Shown here: piece after piece, positions 44,006 to 52,521 of the stretch
Layout: each line of letters begins with the position of its first letter
Position numbering within the stretch: position 1 is the stretch's first letter
Assembly: GCA_024280455.1 (NCBI GenBank)
Contig: JAJRQC010000155.1
Coordinates: 1-61,320 of the forward strand
Reading direction: 5' to 3'
DNA: 61,320 nucleotides
DNA from: Deltaproteobacteria bacterium
Lineage (GTDB): Bacteria > Desulfobacterota > Desulfobulbia > Desulfobulbales > Desulfobulbaceae
The notes under the pieces: model-generated
Seen by the model: the letters and a program-made list of their open reading frames with translations, nothing else
The model's database searches: none
What the model was told of the DNA's origin: nothing
Made by a program: the position numbers and the translations under genes

Positions 44006-45033
44006 ACCGTCTCCCGCATGTCAACCACTATCCTGCCCCTGGCACCTCCTGCAAGCATACGATCAATTTCCGGATCGAGCGCATCAAGGGTGACAGTTCT
44101 GCACATGGGCGCGAGATCCGGAAGTCGCCATGGCCCGGAAAGCTTACCCCAGATCGCTTTCCGTCGAGCCATCGAGCATTGTGCCGAATCAATACCGGCC
44201 AGGACGACCCCACGCAGAATAAACGGATACACGCTCAGAGGTAAATCTCCGGAAGCCGCATTGCCGCAGCAGGTCACCACCCCATCATAGCGGGTCCCCT
44301 TGATTGCTGTTGCCAGAAAATCTCCGCCAACCGTATCAACCACGCCGGCCCACCGCTCACGCAGCAGTAATTTATCAGCACCGGCAAGAAATTTCTGTCG
44401 ATCGATGACCTTGGCGGCCCCAATTTCATGCAGAAATGCATGCTGATCCGGCTTGCCGGTCACAGTTGCAACCTCAAACCCCTGTGCAGCAAGCAGACGG
44501 ACAGCAATAGAGCCGACGCCGCCGGTAGCACCGGTCACCAGCACCGGGCCCTGTTGCGCTTGAACACCAAGTTCACCCAACCGGTGAACGCACTGGGCGG
44601 CGGTAAAACCGGCTGTGCCGATCTGCATGGCTTCAAGAGCTGTCAAGGATTCCGGCAGGGCCATAACCCAGGAGGACGGCACGGAGATGTAGCCGCCAAA
44701 ACCACCAGGGGTGTTCATTCCCAGGTCATAGCCCATGCACAACACCCTGTCTCCTGGAAAAAACCGGTCCACACGGGATGTGTGAACACGGCCGACAGCA
44801 TCAATACCCGGTGTATGCGGATAGCGTCTGGTCACTCCCCGGTTCCCGCTGGCGGACAAGGCATCTTTATAGTTGAGTGAAGAGTATTCAACTGCAATCA
44901 AAACCTCATTTTCTGGTAAATCCTCGATGTTTTTCCATTGAAGACGGCGGAGATAACCGCCGTCTTCATTTTCACTCACAACAAAGGCCTGAAATTTTAA
45001 CTGCTTCATAGACAATAATTTGGAGGGTTCCAT
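44002..45033 (-). CDS. acuI: YhdH/AcuI family zinc-free MDR oxidoreductase (acrylyl-CoA reductase-like)
   Basis: A 343-residue medium-chain dehydrogenase of the YhdH/AcuI group, which reduces acryloyl-CoA or similar enoyl compounds with NADPH. N-terminal KTxxYSSLNYKDALS block (here VEYSSLNYKDALSASG), PHTPGIDAVGRV, the Rossmann motif VLVTGATGGVGSIAVRLLAAQGFEV and ATVTGKPDQHAFL. It is in the middle of the birA-acuI-kdsD operon (6 bp after birA, 4-bp overlap with kdsD). The start at 45033 or 45009 (MKQLKFQA) is open. The substrate is not fixed by sequence. Confidence 0.88.
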   Translation of the reverse strand: MEPSKLLSMKQLKFQAFVVSENEDGGYLRRLQWKNIEDLPENEVLIAVEYSSLNYKDALSASGNRGVTRRYPHTPGIDAVGRVHTSRVDRFFPGDRVLCMGYDLGMNTPGGFGGYISVPSSWVMALPESLTALEAMQIGTAGFTAAQCVHRLGELGVQAQQGPVLVTGATGGVGSIAVRLLAAQGFEVATVTGKPDQHAFLHEIGAAKVIDRQKFLAGADKLLLRERWAGVVDTVGGDFLATAIKGTRYDGVVTCCGNAASGDLPLSVYPFILRGVVLAGIDSAQCSMARRKAIWGKLSGPWRLPDLAPMCRTVTLDALDPEIDRMLAGGARGRIVVDMRETV

Positions 45034-45039
45034 AAGAGC

Positions 45040-45768
45040 TCAACCCGGTTTGATCGTACCGGCAAGGATAGAATGGAGAACACCTGATGCGTCAATCATG
45101 CTGTACCTGCCGTCACTCAGGACACCTTGACCAATACCGGAGATGACTGATCGACCATTTGACCACTGCATCGACTGCTCCTTAAGATAATCACGCCTGT
45201 CCCATTGTGCCAGTAGTTTAACCCTGTTTTCCTTCAGGGTGTGAACCTGATGGAGGATTGCATCGACTAACGACTCAAGGAGCCGCTGGAGGTCAAATGT
45301 TTTTTTAGTTGTGTCAGCAAGGGTTGTAACTGCAGGGCGCAGTTCTTCAGGATAGTCGGAAGAAGTGGAATTGACATTGAGGCCTACACCAACAACTACC
45401 ATAGGCCTTTCCGGCCCGACAAGAGGCAGGCCCTCGGTAAGTATACCGCCGAGTTTTTTTCCATTCACATACAGATCATTTGGCCATTTAAGTAAAGGAG
45501 CAACTGCGCAATTCTGTTCAAGGCAGAGACAACAGCCGACGCCGGCGGCAAGGGTTACAAGGGGTAATCGCTCCGACGGCAGGTCCGGCCTGAGAATAAG
45601 AGAGAAATAAAGGCCGCCTACAGGCGAAGAGAACCGACGCCTGTATTGTCCTCGACCGCCTGACTGCTCAAGGGCCCAGACAACTATTTTATGCTGAGCC
45701 CCACCGGCTGCAAGCTCAAGGGCATAGGCATTGGTGGAAGGCAACCGGGCAAATGAAAGTATCTCCAT
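45040..45768 (-). CDS. birA: Biotin--[acetyl-CoA-carboxylase] ligase, no HTH domain
   Basis: A 242-residue biotin protein ligase that activates biotin to biotinyl-AMP and transfers it to carrier lysines. The motif QSGGRGQYRRRFSSPVGGLYFSLIL is the biotin/AMP loop, KWPNDLYVNGKKLGGILTEG the catalytic block, and VVVGVGLNVN follows. There is no N-terminal helix-turn-helix, so it is a group I ligase without repressor function. It is the first gene of the birA-acuI-kdsD row and lies downstream of the dsrABD terminator. Confidence 0.95.
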   Translation of the reverse strand: MEILSFARLPSTNAYALELAAGGAQHKIVVWALEQSGGRGQYRRRFSSPVGGLYFSLILRPDLPSERLPLVTLAAGVGCCLCLEQNCAVAPLLKWPNDLYVNGKKLGGILTEGLPLVGPERPMVVVGVGLNVNSTSSDYPEELRPAVTTLADTTKKTFDLQRLLESLVDAILHQVHTLKENRVKLLAQWDRRDYLKEQSMQWSNGRSVISGIGQGVLSDGRYSMIDASGVLHSILAGTIKPG

Positions 45769-45841
45769 ATCCTTCCCAGCGAATAATCGATGGCTATTTT
45801 AACCTTTAAACGGAGTTTCGAGGCCGACGAGCCTGCAGGCG

Positions 45842-45873
45842 AAAAAAAAAGCAGAGACCAATACGGTCTCTGC
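45842..45873 (-). terminator. Intrinsic terminator of dsrABD
   Basis: On the minus strand, a 9-bp stem GCAGAGACC / GGTCTCTGC (45865-45873 with 45851-45859) is followed by nine T residues (45850-45842). It lies 27 bp past the dsrD stop and 73 bp ahead of birA. Confidence 0.93.
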
Positions 45874-45900
45874 TTGACACACACATACACCTGAGGAGAT

Positions 45901-46146
45901 TTAGTTTATTCCCTCATCACCCTCTTCGTCTTTAATACGGCTAGGAAGGGCATACATGGTCGTAGAGCCGGAGGACCAGAACATCAGAGTTCCTTTACTC
46001 ACGAGCTTGTTAGCAATATTTTTGATCTCACGGGGTTTACGGTCAGGATCACATTTGTAGAAATCCTTTATGTACAACTGCGGTTTCGGGGCCTTGGTGG
46101 CCTTCGCAATCATCGCAGCTTCTACTTCTTCGATACTCATTGCCAT
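45901..46146 (-). CDS. dsrD: Dissimilatory sulfite reductase-associated protein DsrD
   Basis: An 81-residue winged-helix protein found with dsrAB in reductive-type sulfate and sulfite reducers, reported to stimulate DsrAB activity. Sequence matches the family: APKPQLYIKDFYKCDPDRKPREIKNIANKLVSKGTLMFWSSGSTTMYALP. The start MAMSIEEVEAAM may alternatively be the third residue. It follows dsrB by 76 bp with a hairpin in the gap. Presence of dsrD argues for a reductive Dsr pathway, although sulfur disproportionators also carry it. Confidence 0.97.
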   Translation of the reverse strand: MAMSIEEVEAAMIAKATKAPKPQLYIKDFYKCDPDRKPREIKNIANKLVSKGTLMFWSSGSTTMYALPSRIKDEEGDEGIN

Positions 46147-46170
46147 AACTTATACCTCATGTGGCAGAGA

Positions 46171-46205
46171 TGAAAAATGATCCGTCCCTGCAGTCAGGGA
46201 CGGAT
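46171..46205 (-). terminator. Hairpin with T-run between dsrB and dsrD
   Basis: An 11-bp perfect stem ATCCGTCCCTG / CAGGGACGGAT (46195-46205 and 46180-46190) with a 4-nt loop is followed on the minus strand by CATTTTTC. It lies in the 76-bp gap between dsrB and dsrD, so it is a candidate partial terminator or an RNA-processing or stability element that sets the dsrAB to dsrD ratio. Confidence 0.75.
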
Positions 46206-46222
46206 ACCCATAGCAGTTAAGC

Positions 46223-47365
46223 TTACTTGGTATAAGCGTCAGTATGGGATGTATACTTGAATGCTGCGGTGGTTCTCCAGGTATCGTAGGCCAGACGGTA
46301 ATCATCGACTGACTTATCGGTAAAGGGAATCTCACATTTTTCAAAAAATTTCTCCCAACCGATACGCTCTGCCCACTCACCAATACGCTCATACTTTCTG
46401 GCATCCTTGGCATAAACATGGACAATCCTGTGAACTACTTCAACCGTCTCAGGCCAGCGCGGCGGGGTGTTCGGCAGGAAGGGCACGACCAGTTTGGAGA
46501 ATTTGGGGGCGGATCTCGAATTGGCAACCTTACCGCCGACCAGGATAGCCATACCGTCACCATCCGGATCCGCCAGAGGCATGGCGGGGCACATGGTGTA
46601 GCAGTTACCACAGAACATACAACGCTCAGCATTTACCTTAACCGACTTAACCTCTTCGCCCTGGCTGTTGATGGCCTTGGCAGGCTTAACAGCGCCCAGC
46701 GGACAGGCGGAAATGGCAAGAGGAATCTCGCACACACCGGTGATACGATCGTTATCAATCATCGGCGGCTTACGATGCACACCCAAAAGAGCGATATCGG
46801 AAGCATGAACAGCACCACACATGTTCAGACAGCAGGCCAGAGCAATACGAACCTGTGCCGGCAGCTTCATGGAGCCGAAATACTCAAACAGATCATCCAT
46901 GACCGCCTTAACCGGGCCGGAAGCATCGGTAGCAGGGGTGTGACAATGAACCCACCCTTGAGTATGAACAATGTTGGTTACACAGGCTCCGGTTCCACCA
47001 ATGGGGAATTTGTTGCCGCGACCTTTAAGATCTGCAATCAGAGCATCACATTTCTCTTTTGAGTCGGTCATGAATTCCGCATTATTACGGGTGGTAAAAC
47101 GCAGGAAGCCTTCACAATGTGCGTCTGCGATATCACACATTTCACGAATATGCTCGATGGAAATCAGACGGGGAGAACCGACACGAACGGTGTAACACTC
47201 GGCGCCACTCTCGGAAACATGTACCAGCACACCCGGCTCAAGAATTTCATGATACAGCCATTTACCTTTATTTTCGATAATAACAGGCGGCATCATGGTG
47301 TCATATTTATGCGGTCCCAAGTCGGTGATCCGACCTTCCATGGGATTTTTAGGATCGTAACCCAT
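46223..47365 (-). CDS. dsrB: Dissimilatory sulfite reductase subunit beta
   Basis: A 380-residue beta subunit of the DsrAB sulfite reductase, cytoplasmic, which reduces sulfite with sirohaem-[4Fe-4S]. The sirohaem-cluster cysteines lie in [23 protein letters not shown] together with a CPLGAVKP stretch, and the inserted ferredoxin domain has [26 protein letters not shown]-terminal [13 protein letters not shown] and the [20 protein letters not shown] block are typical of Desulfobacterota. It follows dsrA by 57 bp in the same operon. Confidence 0.99.
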   Translation of the reverse strand: MGYDPKNPMEGRITDLGPHKYDTMMPPVIIENKGKWLYHEILEPGVLVHVSESGAECYTVRVGSPRLISIEHIREMCDIADAHCEGFLRFTTRNNAEFMTDSKEKCDALIADLKGRGNKFPIGGTGACVTNIVHTQGWVHCHTPATDASGPVKAVMDDLFEYFGSMKLPAQVRIALACCLNMCGAVHASDIALLGVHRKPPMIDNDRITGVCEIPLAISACPLGAVKPAKAINSQGEEVKSVKVNAERCMFCGNCYTMCPAMPLADPDGDGMAILVGGKVANSRSAPKFSKLVVPFLPNTPPRWPETVEVVHRIVHVYAKDARKYERIGEWAERIGWEKFFEKCEIPFTDKSVDDYRLAYDTWRTTAAFKYTSHTDAYTK

Positions 47366-47422
47366 TATACAATCTCCTTATATGTTAAATAGTTCAATTA
47401 CAGTAAAATCGGTTAACGATTA

Positions 47423-48703
47423 TCAGGCTGCGTGTTTCTTACGGAACTCGACAACATCACGCTCCCAGCCGCCCGGAATCTCTTCTTCCTTCCAGAAGAC
47501 ATACGGGTTCGAACGCGGCTCTTTAACGTGCTGCGGAATCGGCTCAACTTCCATAACGGAGAGGAAGGTCGGCAGACCGATACGCTGCATAGTCTCACCA
47601 ACACGCTCCCGGTTTTTACCGACTTCCATCCACCAATCCCAGATCTTCTCGATAACGTCGATAACTTCCTCGTATTCACTCTCTTTGGAGATCTTGATAA
47701 ACGGAATGATCATGGTGGCAAACTGAGCACCATCGAGGATCGGGGCCTTGGCGCCGATACAGATGGTTGCGCCTTTCTCTTTACCCGGGCGCAGGGCACG
47801 CGGCATAACGTTGATGCAATGCATGCAACGATTACACTCGGAATTATCAATCTTCAGTTCATCGCCTTCCATCCACATGCACTCGGTGGGGCAGAGGTCA
47901 ATAACTTCTTTCTTGATATCAAAAGCACCCCAGTCACCATCTTTATGGGCACCAGCGTTAGAAGGATAGTTACCGGCAATATACTCTTTAACTGCAGCCT
48001 GATCCATCTGGATATCATCTTTCCAGGTACCGATAACGGCAAAGTCTGAACGGGCAATGGCAGCTACACAGTCATTGGCGCATGCGGAGAATTTAAACTT
48101 AAACTTATACGGGAATGCGGGACGATGAATCTCGTCCTGATAATGCATGGTCAAATGGTGACAGAGATCCTGAGCATCATAGCAGGCCCACTCGCAACGA
48201 GACTCGCCAAGGCAGCAGGAAGGGGTACGCAGGTTGGATCCGGAACCGCCAAGATCCTGTTTCAGATCATGGGTCAGATCCCAGAACAGGGGCTCAAGAT
48301 TCTCGGTACGGGTACCAAGTAGAATCATGTCACCGGTGGAGCCGTGCATATTGGTCATACCGGAACCGTACTTGTCCCACAGATCCATCAGGCCGCGCAG
48401 GTTCTTGGACGAGTAATACATACCGGAAGGCTGGGCAATACGAACGGTATGAAAATGCTCAACACCAGGAAACTGCTTGGGCACATCCGAGTACCGACCG
48501 ACGATACCACCACCGTAGCCGAAAACACCTACGATACCACCATGCTTCCAATGGGTAATTTTATCTCTGTACGAAAGCTCAAGCTGCCCGAGAATATCCC
48601 AGCAGTCGGGGTGTGTTTCAGCCTGTCGCTTCAGGTCGGTGACGAAACTCGGCCACGGGCCTTTTTCCAGCTCGTCCAACATAGGCGTATCATGCTTTGC
48701 CAT
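47423..48703 (-). CDS. dsrA: Dissimilatory sulfite reductase subunit alpha
   Basis: A 426-residue alpha subunit of DsrAB. The sirohaem/4Fe-4S binding cysteines are in RTPSCCLGESRCEWACYDAQDLC and FSACANDCVAAIARSDFAVIG; the ferredoxin domain carries CPTECMWMEGD and CNRCMHCINVMPRALR. The start ATG has a strong AGCGAGGAGGAACACTG site. A consensus promoter and a palindrome lie 100-150 bp upstream. Together with dsrB and dsrD it defines the organism as a dissimilatory sulfite/sulfate (or sulfur) metaboliser. No dsrC, dsrMKJOP, apr or sat gene is in the window. Confidence 0.99.
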   Translation of the reverse strand: MAKHDTPMLDELEKGPWPSFVTDLKRQAETHPDCWDILGQLELSYRDKITHWKHGGIVGVFGYGGGIVGRYSDVPKQFPGVEHFHTVRIAQPSGMYYSSKNLRGLMDLWDKYGSGMTNMHGSTGDMILLGTRTENLEPLFWDLTHDLKQDLGGSGSNLRTPSCCLGESRCEWACYDAQDLCHHLTMHYQDEIHRPAFPYKFKFKFSACANDCVAAIARSDFAVIGTWKDDIQMDQAAVKEYIAGNYPSNAGAHKDGDWGAFDIKKEVIDLCPTECMWMEGDELKIDNSECNRCMHCINVMPRALRPGKEKGATICIGAKAPILDGAQFATMIIPFIKISKESEYEEVIDVIEKIWDWWMEVGKNRERVGETMQRIGLPTFLSVMEVEPIPQHVKEPRSNPYVFWKEEEIPGGWERDVVEFRKKHAA

Positions 48704-48804
48704 CAGTGTTCCTCCTCGCTAATTTTATTAACAATTATCTACCAAATTACCCCACTAATACAGGCCTGGGAAGTCGACAATTCTTTCTCAGACCAGTACC
48801 ATAT

Positions 48805-48818
48805 TGAATGGTCATTCA
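48805..48818. promoter_or_regulatory. Palindromic operator-like site at the dsrA start of transcription
   Basis: TGAATGGTCATTCA is a near-perfect 14-bp palindrome (TGAAT-N4-ATTCA), the style of TetR-family operators. It covers about +1 to +15 relative to the predicted dsrA start. A wider imperfect inverted repeat (AGACCA...ATATTG at 48790-48806 and CAATAT...TGGTCT at 48827-48843) encloses it and overlaps the -10 box. Confidence 0.6.
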
Positions 48819-48825
48819 GTGAGCG

Positions 48826-48854
48826 ACAATATACGGATGGTCTGACTTTGTCAA
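48826..48854 (-). promoter_or_regulatory. Sigma70 consensus promoter of dsrABD
   Basis: On the minus strand, TTGACA (48854-48849), a 17-bp spacer, and TATTGT (48831-48826). The -35 is a perfect match and the -10 retains TAT..T. Transcription would begin near 48819, giving a leader of about 116 nt to the dsrA ATG at 48703. Confidence 0.85.
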
Positions 48855-48901
48855 CAAAAAAGCACGCCATCTGTCGGCAGTTCTTCATATTTTATGTCCG
48901 G

Positions 48902-50521
48902 TCATTCCCTGCCCGATACTGCCGCCTGCCGGAGCAGATCTTTTTCCGGTGAATCGTTTGCAGACGTCACTTCACCATTCCTGTCCTGGTGTATAATTTC
49001 AGCCAATATCCGTGTAGCCAGTACTTTGCCGAGCTGCACTCCTTCCTGGTCAAATGAGTTGATATTCCAGCAGAACCCCTGAAAGACGATCCGGTGTTCA
49101 TAGAGCGCAAGCAGTGCACCCATTGAATATGGAGTCAGACGGTCCGCCAGCAGGATGGAATTGGGCCTGTTACCCGGAAAATACCGGTTGGGATTTTCAT
49201 GGCTTCTGCCCAGGGCCAGGGCAAGGGACTGAGCCAGCATATTTGCAATCAGCTTCTGCTGACTGGTCGAACCCTCGACCTCCAGATCATGACCATATTG
49301 AGAATGACGGAAGCCTATAAACTCAGCCGGTACGATTTCCGTACCCTGATGCAGCAACTGATAAAAGGCATGCTGACCATTGGTCCCGGGTTCACCCCAG
49401 ACCACCGGTCCGGTCTGCCAGCGGACAGGATTGCCCTGTCTGGTCATAAACTTACCGTTACTCTCCATGTCGCACTGCTGCAGGTGGGCGGGAAACCGTA
49501 TCAATGCCTGACTGTACGGCAGAACAGCCAAAGTGGGCAGGCCGAGAAAATTGTGATTCCAGATACCTGTTAATGCCATCATCAGCGGCATATTATTACG
49601 GATATCTCTTTCTTCCGCCGCCTGATCCATGGCATGGGCTCCGGCAAGGAGATCCAGAATCCGGTCATAACCAAGAAGAAAACCTAGGGTTACGGCACCA
49701 ACCATGGAGGTGGCTGAATAGCGACCACCAATATAATCATACATATAAAAGGAAGCCAGGTAGCGCTCCGGATCATCCATGGGGCTGCCCTCACCGGTAA
49801 CCGCCAGGATGTGGGAGGCCGGATCAAGCCCGGCTTTCTCATAGGCCGTTCGCACCAGCTGTTCATTGGTCAGGGTCTCCAGGGTGGTCCCGCTCTTGGA
49901 CACCACATTGACCAGGGTGCGAGAGAGATCAAGGCCAGCGAGCACGGCCGCGGCATCATCAGGATCGACATTGGCAATAAACCGTACGGCCCGGTTCGGA
50001 CGGGCATAGGCGGTAAGAGCCAGACAAAGGGCACGGGGCCCAAGATCAGACCCCCCAATGCCTACCTGAACCATAGTGGTAAATGATTCGCCCTTATGAT
50101 TGACAATGGTACCGTCTTCCAGATCCTGCAGAAAACTCTGCAGAGCAGCCAGCTGCTGTCTGGCCTGGGCGGCCGCCTCCGGGTAGCCTGGTTGCTCACG
50201 AAAAATATCCCGACAGGCTGTATGGAGTACCCGGCGCTCTTCGCTTTCGTAGCCTTCAATCCGGTTCATGACCGCGCCCTGTTTCATGGCACAAAATTTA
50301 TCGACCAGTTCCGCCTCATCGGCAAGGGCCTGTAAGCCGTCAAGCACGACATCGTCAAGCCGCTGGGTCGCATACAGTAACTCAAAGCCACAGCTGCTCA
50401 TCCGATAGTCGGCAAAGCGATCGGCAGACAACAGGCCGGGCCGGGTCAAATCGCAGGGGGTCCCGGCAACCTGCTGCAGCTGATCAACCGCAGCCAAATC
50501 GGAAAAATCTTTAAAGTGCAT
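48902..50521 (-). CDS. pgi: Glucose-6-phosphate isomerase
   Basis: A 539-residue enzyme that interconverts glucose-6-phosphate and fructose-6-phosphate. Substrate-binding and signature blocks: VQVGIGGSDLGPRALCLAL, NVVSKSGTTLETLTNEQL, VWGEPGTNGQHAFYQLLHQG and SFDQEGVQLGK, with the active-site Glu and His in these. Length fits the large class. It follows rpe by 27 bp on the same strand, so the pair forms a sugar-phosphate unit. A 198-bp gap with the dsr promoter lies downstream. Confidence 0.97.
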   Translation of the reverse strand: MHFKDFSDLAAVDQLQQVAGTPCDLTRPGLLSADRFADYRMSSCGFELLYATQRLDDVVLDGLQALADEAELVDKFCAMKQGAVMNRIEGYESEERRVLHTACRDIFREQPGYPEAAAQARQQLAALQSFLQDLEDGTIVNHKGESFTTMVQVGIGGSDLGPRALCLALTAYARPNRAVRFIANVDPDDAAAVLAGLDLSRTLVNVVSKSGTTLETLTNEQLVRTAYEKAGLDPASHILAVTGEGSPMDDPERYLASFYMYDYIGGRYSATSMVGAVTLGFLLGYDRILDLLAGAHAMDQAAEERDIRNNMPLMMALTGIWNHNFLGLPTLAVLPYSQALIRFPAHLQQCDMESNGKFMTRQGNPVRWQTGPVVWGEPGTNGQHAFYQLLHQGTEIVPAEFIGFRHSQYGHDLEVEGSTSQQKLIANMLAQSLALALGRSHENPNRYFPGNRPNSILLADRLTPYSMGALLALYEHRIVFQGFCWNINSFDQEGVQLGKVLATRILAEIIHQDRNGEVTSANDSPEKDLLRQAAVSGRE

Positions 50522-50548
50522 ACCGTTCTCCTTTGAAGACGTGAGAAA

Positions 50549-51220
50549 TCAATCCGACGGGAATCCGGCCAGCTCTTTGAGCTCCGAGATTACCGAGCCA
50601 TACTCTTCCTTCCCATAAATGGCTGATCCGGCAACAAAGATATTGGCTCCTGCCCCGGCTACATCGGCTATGGTTTTCGGGCTGATACCGCCGTCAATTT
50701 CTATGCCGGCTCCCGGGTTGACCTCATCCATCATGGCCCGCAGGGTCCTGATCTTGTCCAGGGTCGAGGCAATAAACGACTGACCGCCGAAACCTGGATT
50801 GACACTCATCAGCATGACCAGATCTATATCGGCCAACACGTATTCAAGGGTGGAAAGAGAAGTCGCCGGGTTGAGAACCGCCCCGGCCTTTTTTCCAAGT
50901 TCCTTAATATGGTGCAACGTTCGATGGAGATGGGTACAGGCCTCGACATGGACGGTTATCCAGTCGGCCCCGGCCTCGGCAAAATCCTGCAGATACCGAT
51001 CCGGCTCAGTAATCATCAGGTGGACATCTACCGGCAGATCCGTTACCTGACGAACCGCACGAACCACCAGTGGACCAATGGTAATATTGGGAACAAAGTG
51101 GCCGTCCATTACGTCGACATGAATAATCTCGGCTCCGGCCTGTTCGACGGCACGGATTTCCGGACCGAGACGAGAGAAATCAGCAGAGAGAATGGAGGGG
51201 GCGATCATCATCTGGTTCAT
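50549..51220 (-). CDS. rpe: Ribulose-phosphate 3-epimerase
   Basis: A 223-residue TIM-barrel enzyme that interconverts ribulose-5-phosphate and xylulose-5-phosphate. Family motifs [60 protein letters not shown] and [10 protein letters not shown], with metal-binding His and Asp residues, are intact. The start at 51220 (MNQMMIAPS) has GGAAAAG upstream; in-frame extensions to 51310 lack support. Its product is the substrate pool shared with KdsD. It is followed by pgi. Confidence 0.96.
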   Translation of the reverse strand: MNQMMIAPSILSADFSRLGPEIRAVEQAGAEIIHVDVMDGHFVPNITIGPLVVRAVRQVTDLPVDVHLMITEPDRYLQDFAEAGADWITVHVEACTHLHRTLHHIKELGKKAGAVLNPATSLSTLEYVLADIDLVMLMSVNPGFGGQSFIASTLDKIRTLRAMMDEVNPGAGIEIDGGISPKTIADVAGAGANIFVAGSAIYGKEEYGSVISELKELAGFPSD

Positions 51221-51399
51221 AGTCTTTTCCGATTGCATAGTAACCAGAAAATCAGACCGGCACGGCCTGACGCCGGAACGATTTTCATCATTTTTACTAG
51301 TGAGACTCATTTTTATTGCTGAAACGTTATGGACTTCAAGTGAACACCATTGTAACGAGCTTCATGCGGTTGTACAGATTTTTTTTAAAAAAATTACGC

Positions 51400-52509
51400 T
51401 CAATCAATGACGATTTTTTCATACATCTGACCCGGCTGTTGTCGCACCATGCCTTTGAGCTCAAGCTGCAGGAGAAGATCCAAAACCCGACCGGCGTCCA
51501 GACCGGTTACACGCAGGACGGTATCAATATCGATCGGGTAGACATCAAGACAGTCAAGGACTCGCTGTTCCTCTTCGCCCCCGGCCGCGACCTTCTCGCC
51601 GCCTGTCGCCTGGACCGAGACCATCTGCCGGCCAAGCCCGAGTTCCTCTGTAATATCATCAACCCGCTGGACCAGATGCGCCCCCTGCCGGATCAGATGA
51701 TGAGCGCCTTCACTTTTTGCCGAGTCAATCCGACCGGGCACGGCAAAGACTTCTCTCCCCTGATCAAGAGCCAGGCGAGCCGTAATCAGAGAGCCCGATT
51801 TCAAGGTTGCCTCAATCACCACAACCCCCTGCACCAGACCACTGATGATACGGTTTCGGGCCGGGAACCGAAACCCGTCCGGACGAGTCCCACAGGGGTA
51901 TTCGCTCAGCAGAATGCCATGGGCGGCGATCTCTGGATATAAATCCTTATTGGCCCTGGGATAGACGACGTCAAGACCGCAGCCCAGGACACCGGCCGTC
52001 AAACCGCCGGCTGCAAGCGCACCCCGGTGGGCATGGGCATCAATCCCCAAGGCGACGCCGGAGACCACCACCACCCCCTGCCGGGCGAGACCGGCTGCCA
52101 GTTTATAGCTGATATCGCGACCATAAGAAGTGGCGGCACGCGAGCCGACAAGGGCTACAGACGGTTTCTGCAGACAGGAAAGATCACCCCGGTAAAACAG
52201 AAAAACCGGCGGGTCGGCAAGGGCGCAAAGCTGTTTGGGATACGCAGGGTCACCGTAGCAGATCAGAGAAATCCGGCGACGATTCAGGGAATCAAGCTGC
52301 TGCCTGGCTCGCTCTTTTGCCTCAATGGAAAACTTTTGATTGGTGAGTATACGGGCAAGGCGGGGATTAATCTCGGAATCCCGGTCGGGTCCGGAAAGAA
52401 CGGCAGAGGGATTGCCATAGCGTTGCGCAAGACGGCAGAGTGTTGTGCTGCCGACTCCCGGCAAAAAGGCGAGAGCCAGCCAGTCCAGGGCCGTGTCACT
52501 GATATACAC
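51400..52509 (-). CDS. dprA: DNA processing protein DprA (Smf)
   Basis: A 369-residue DprA that binds single-stranded DNA and loads RecA during uptake. The Rossmann domain carries VALVGSRAATSYGRDISYKLAAGLA, VVSGVALGIDAHAHRGAL, SEYPCGTRPDGFRFPARNRIISGL and EATLKSGSLITARLALDQGREVFAVPG. An N-terminal SAM-like helix-hairpin part and a C-terminal winged helix (VYPIDIDTVLRVTGLDAGRVLDLLLQLELKGMV) complete it. It begins 12 bp after the rpoD stop, at the end of the dnaG-rpoD-dprA row. Confidence 0.95.
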   Translation of the reverse strand: MYISDTALDWLALAFLPGVGSTTLCRLAQRYGNPSAVLSGPDRDSEINPRLARILTNQKFSIEAKERARQQLDSLNRRRISLICYGDPAYPKQLCALADPPVFLFYRGDLSCLQKPSVALVGSRAATSYGRDISYKLAAGLARQGVVVVSGVALGIDAHAHRGALAAGGLTAGVLGCGLDVVYPRANKDLYPEIAAHGILLSEYPCGTRPDGFRFPARNRIISGLVQGVVVIEATLKSGSLITARLALDQGREVFAVPGRIDSAKSEGAHHLIRQGAHLVQRVDDITEELGLGRQMVSVQATGGEKVAAGGEEEQRVLDCLDVYPIDIDTVLRVTGLDAGRVLDLLLQLELKGMVRQQPGQMYEKIVID

Positions 52510-52521
52510 GGCCTTAAGGGA

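Noticed and set aside
46418-47062. A 214-residue plus-strand open frame within dsrB
   Set aside because: Antisense to a fully conserved dsrB; no start signal or product.
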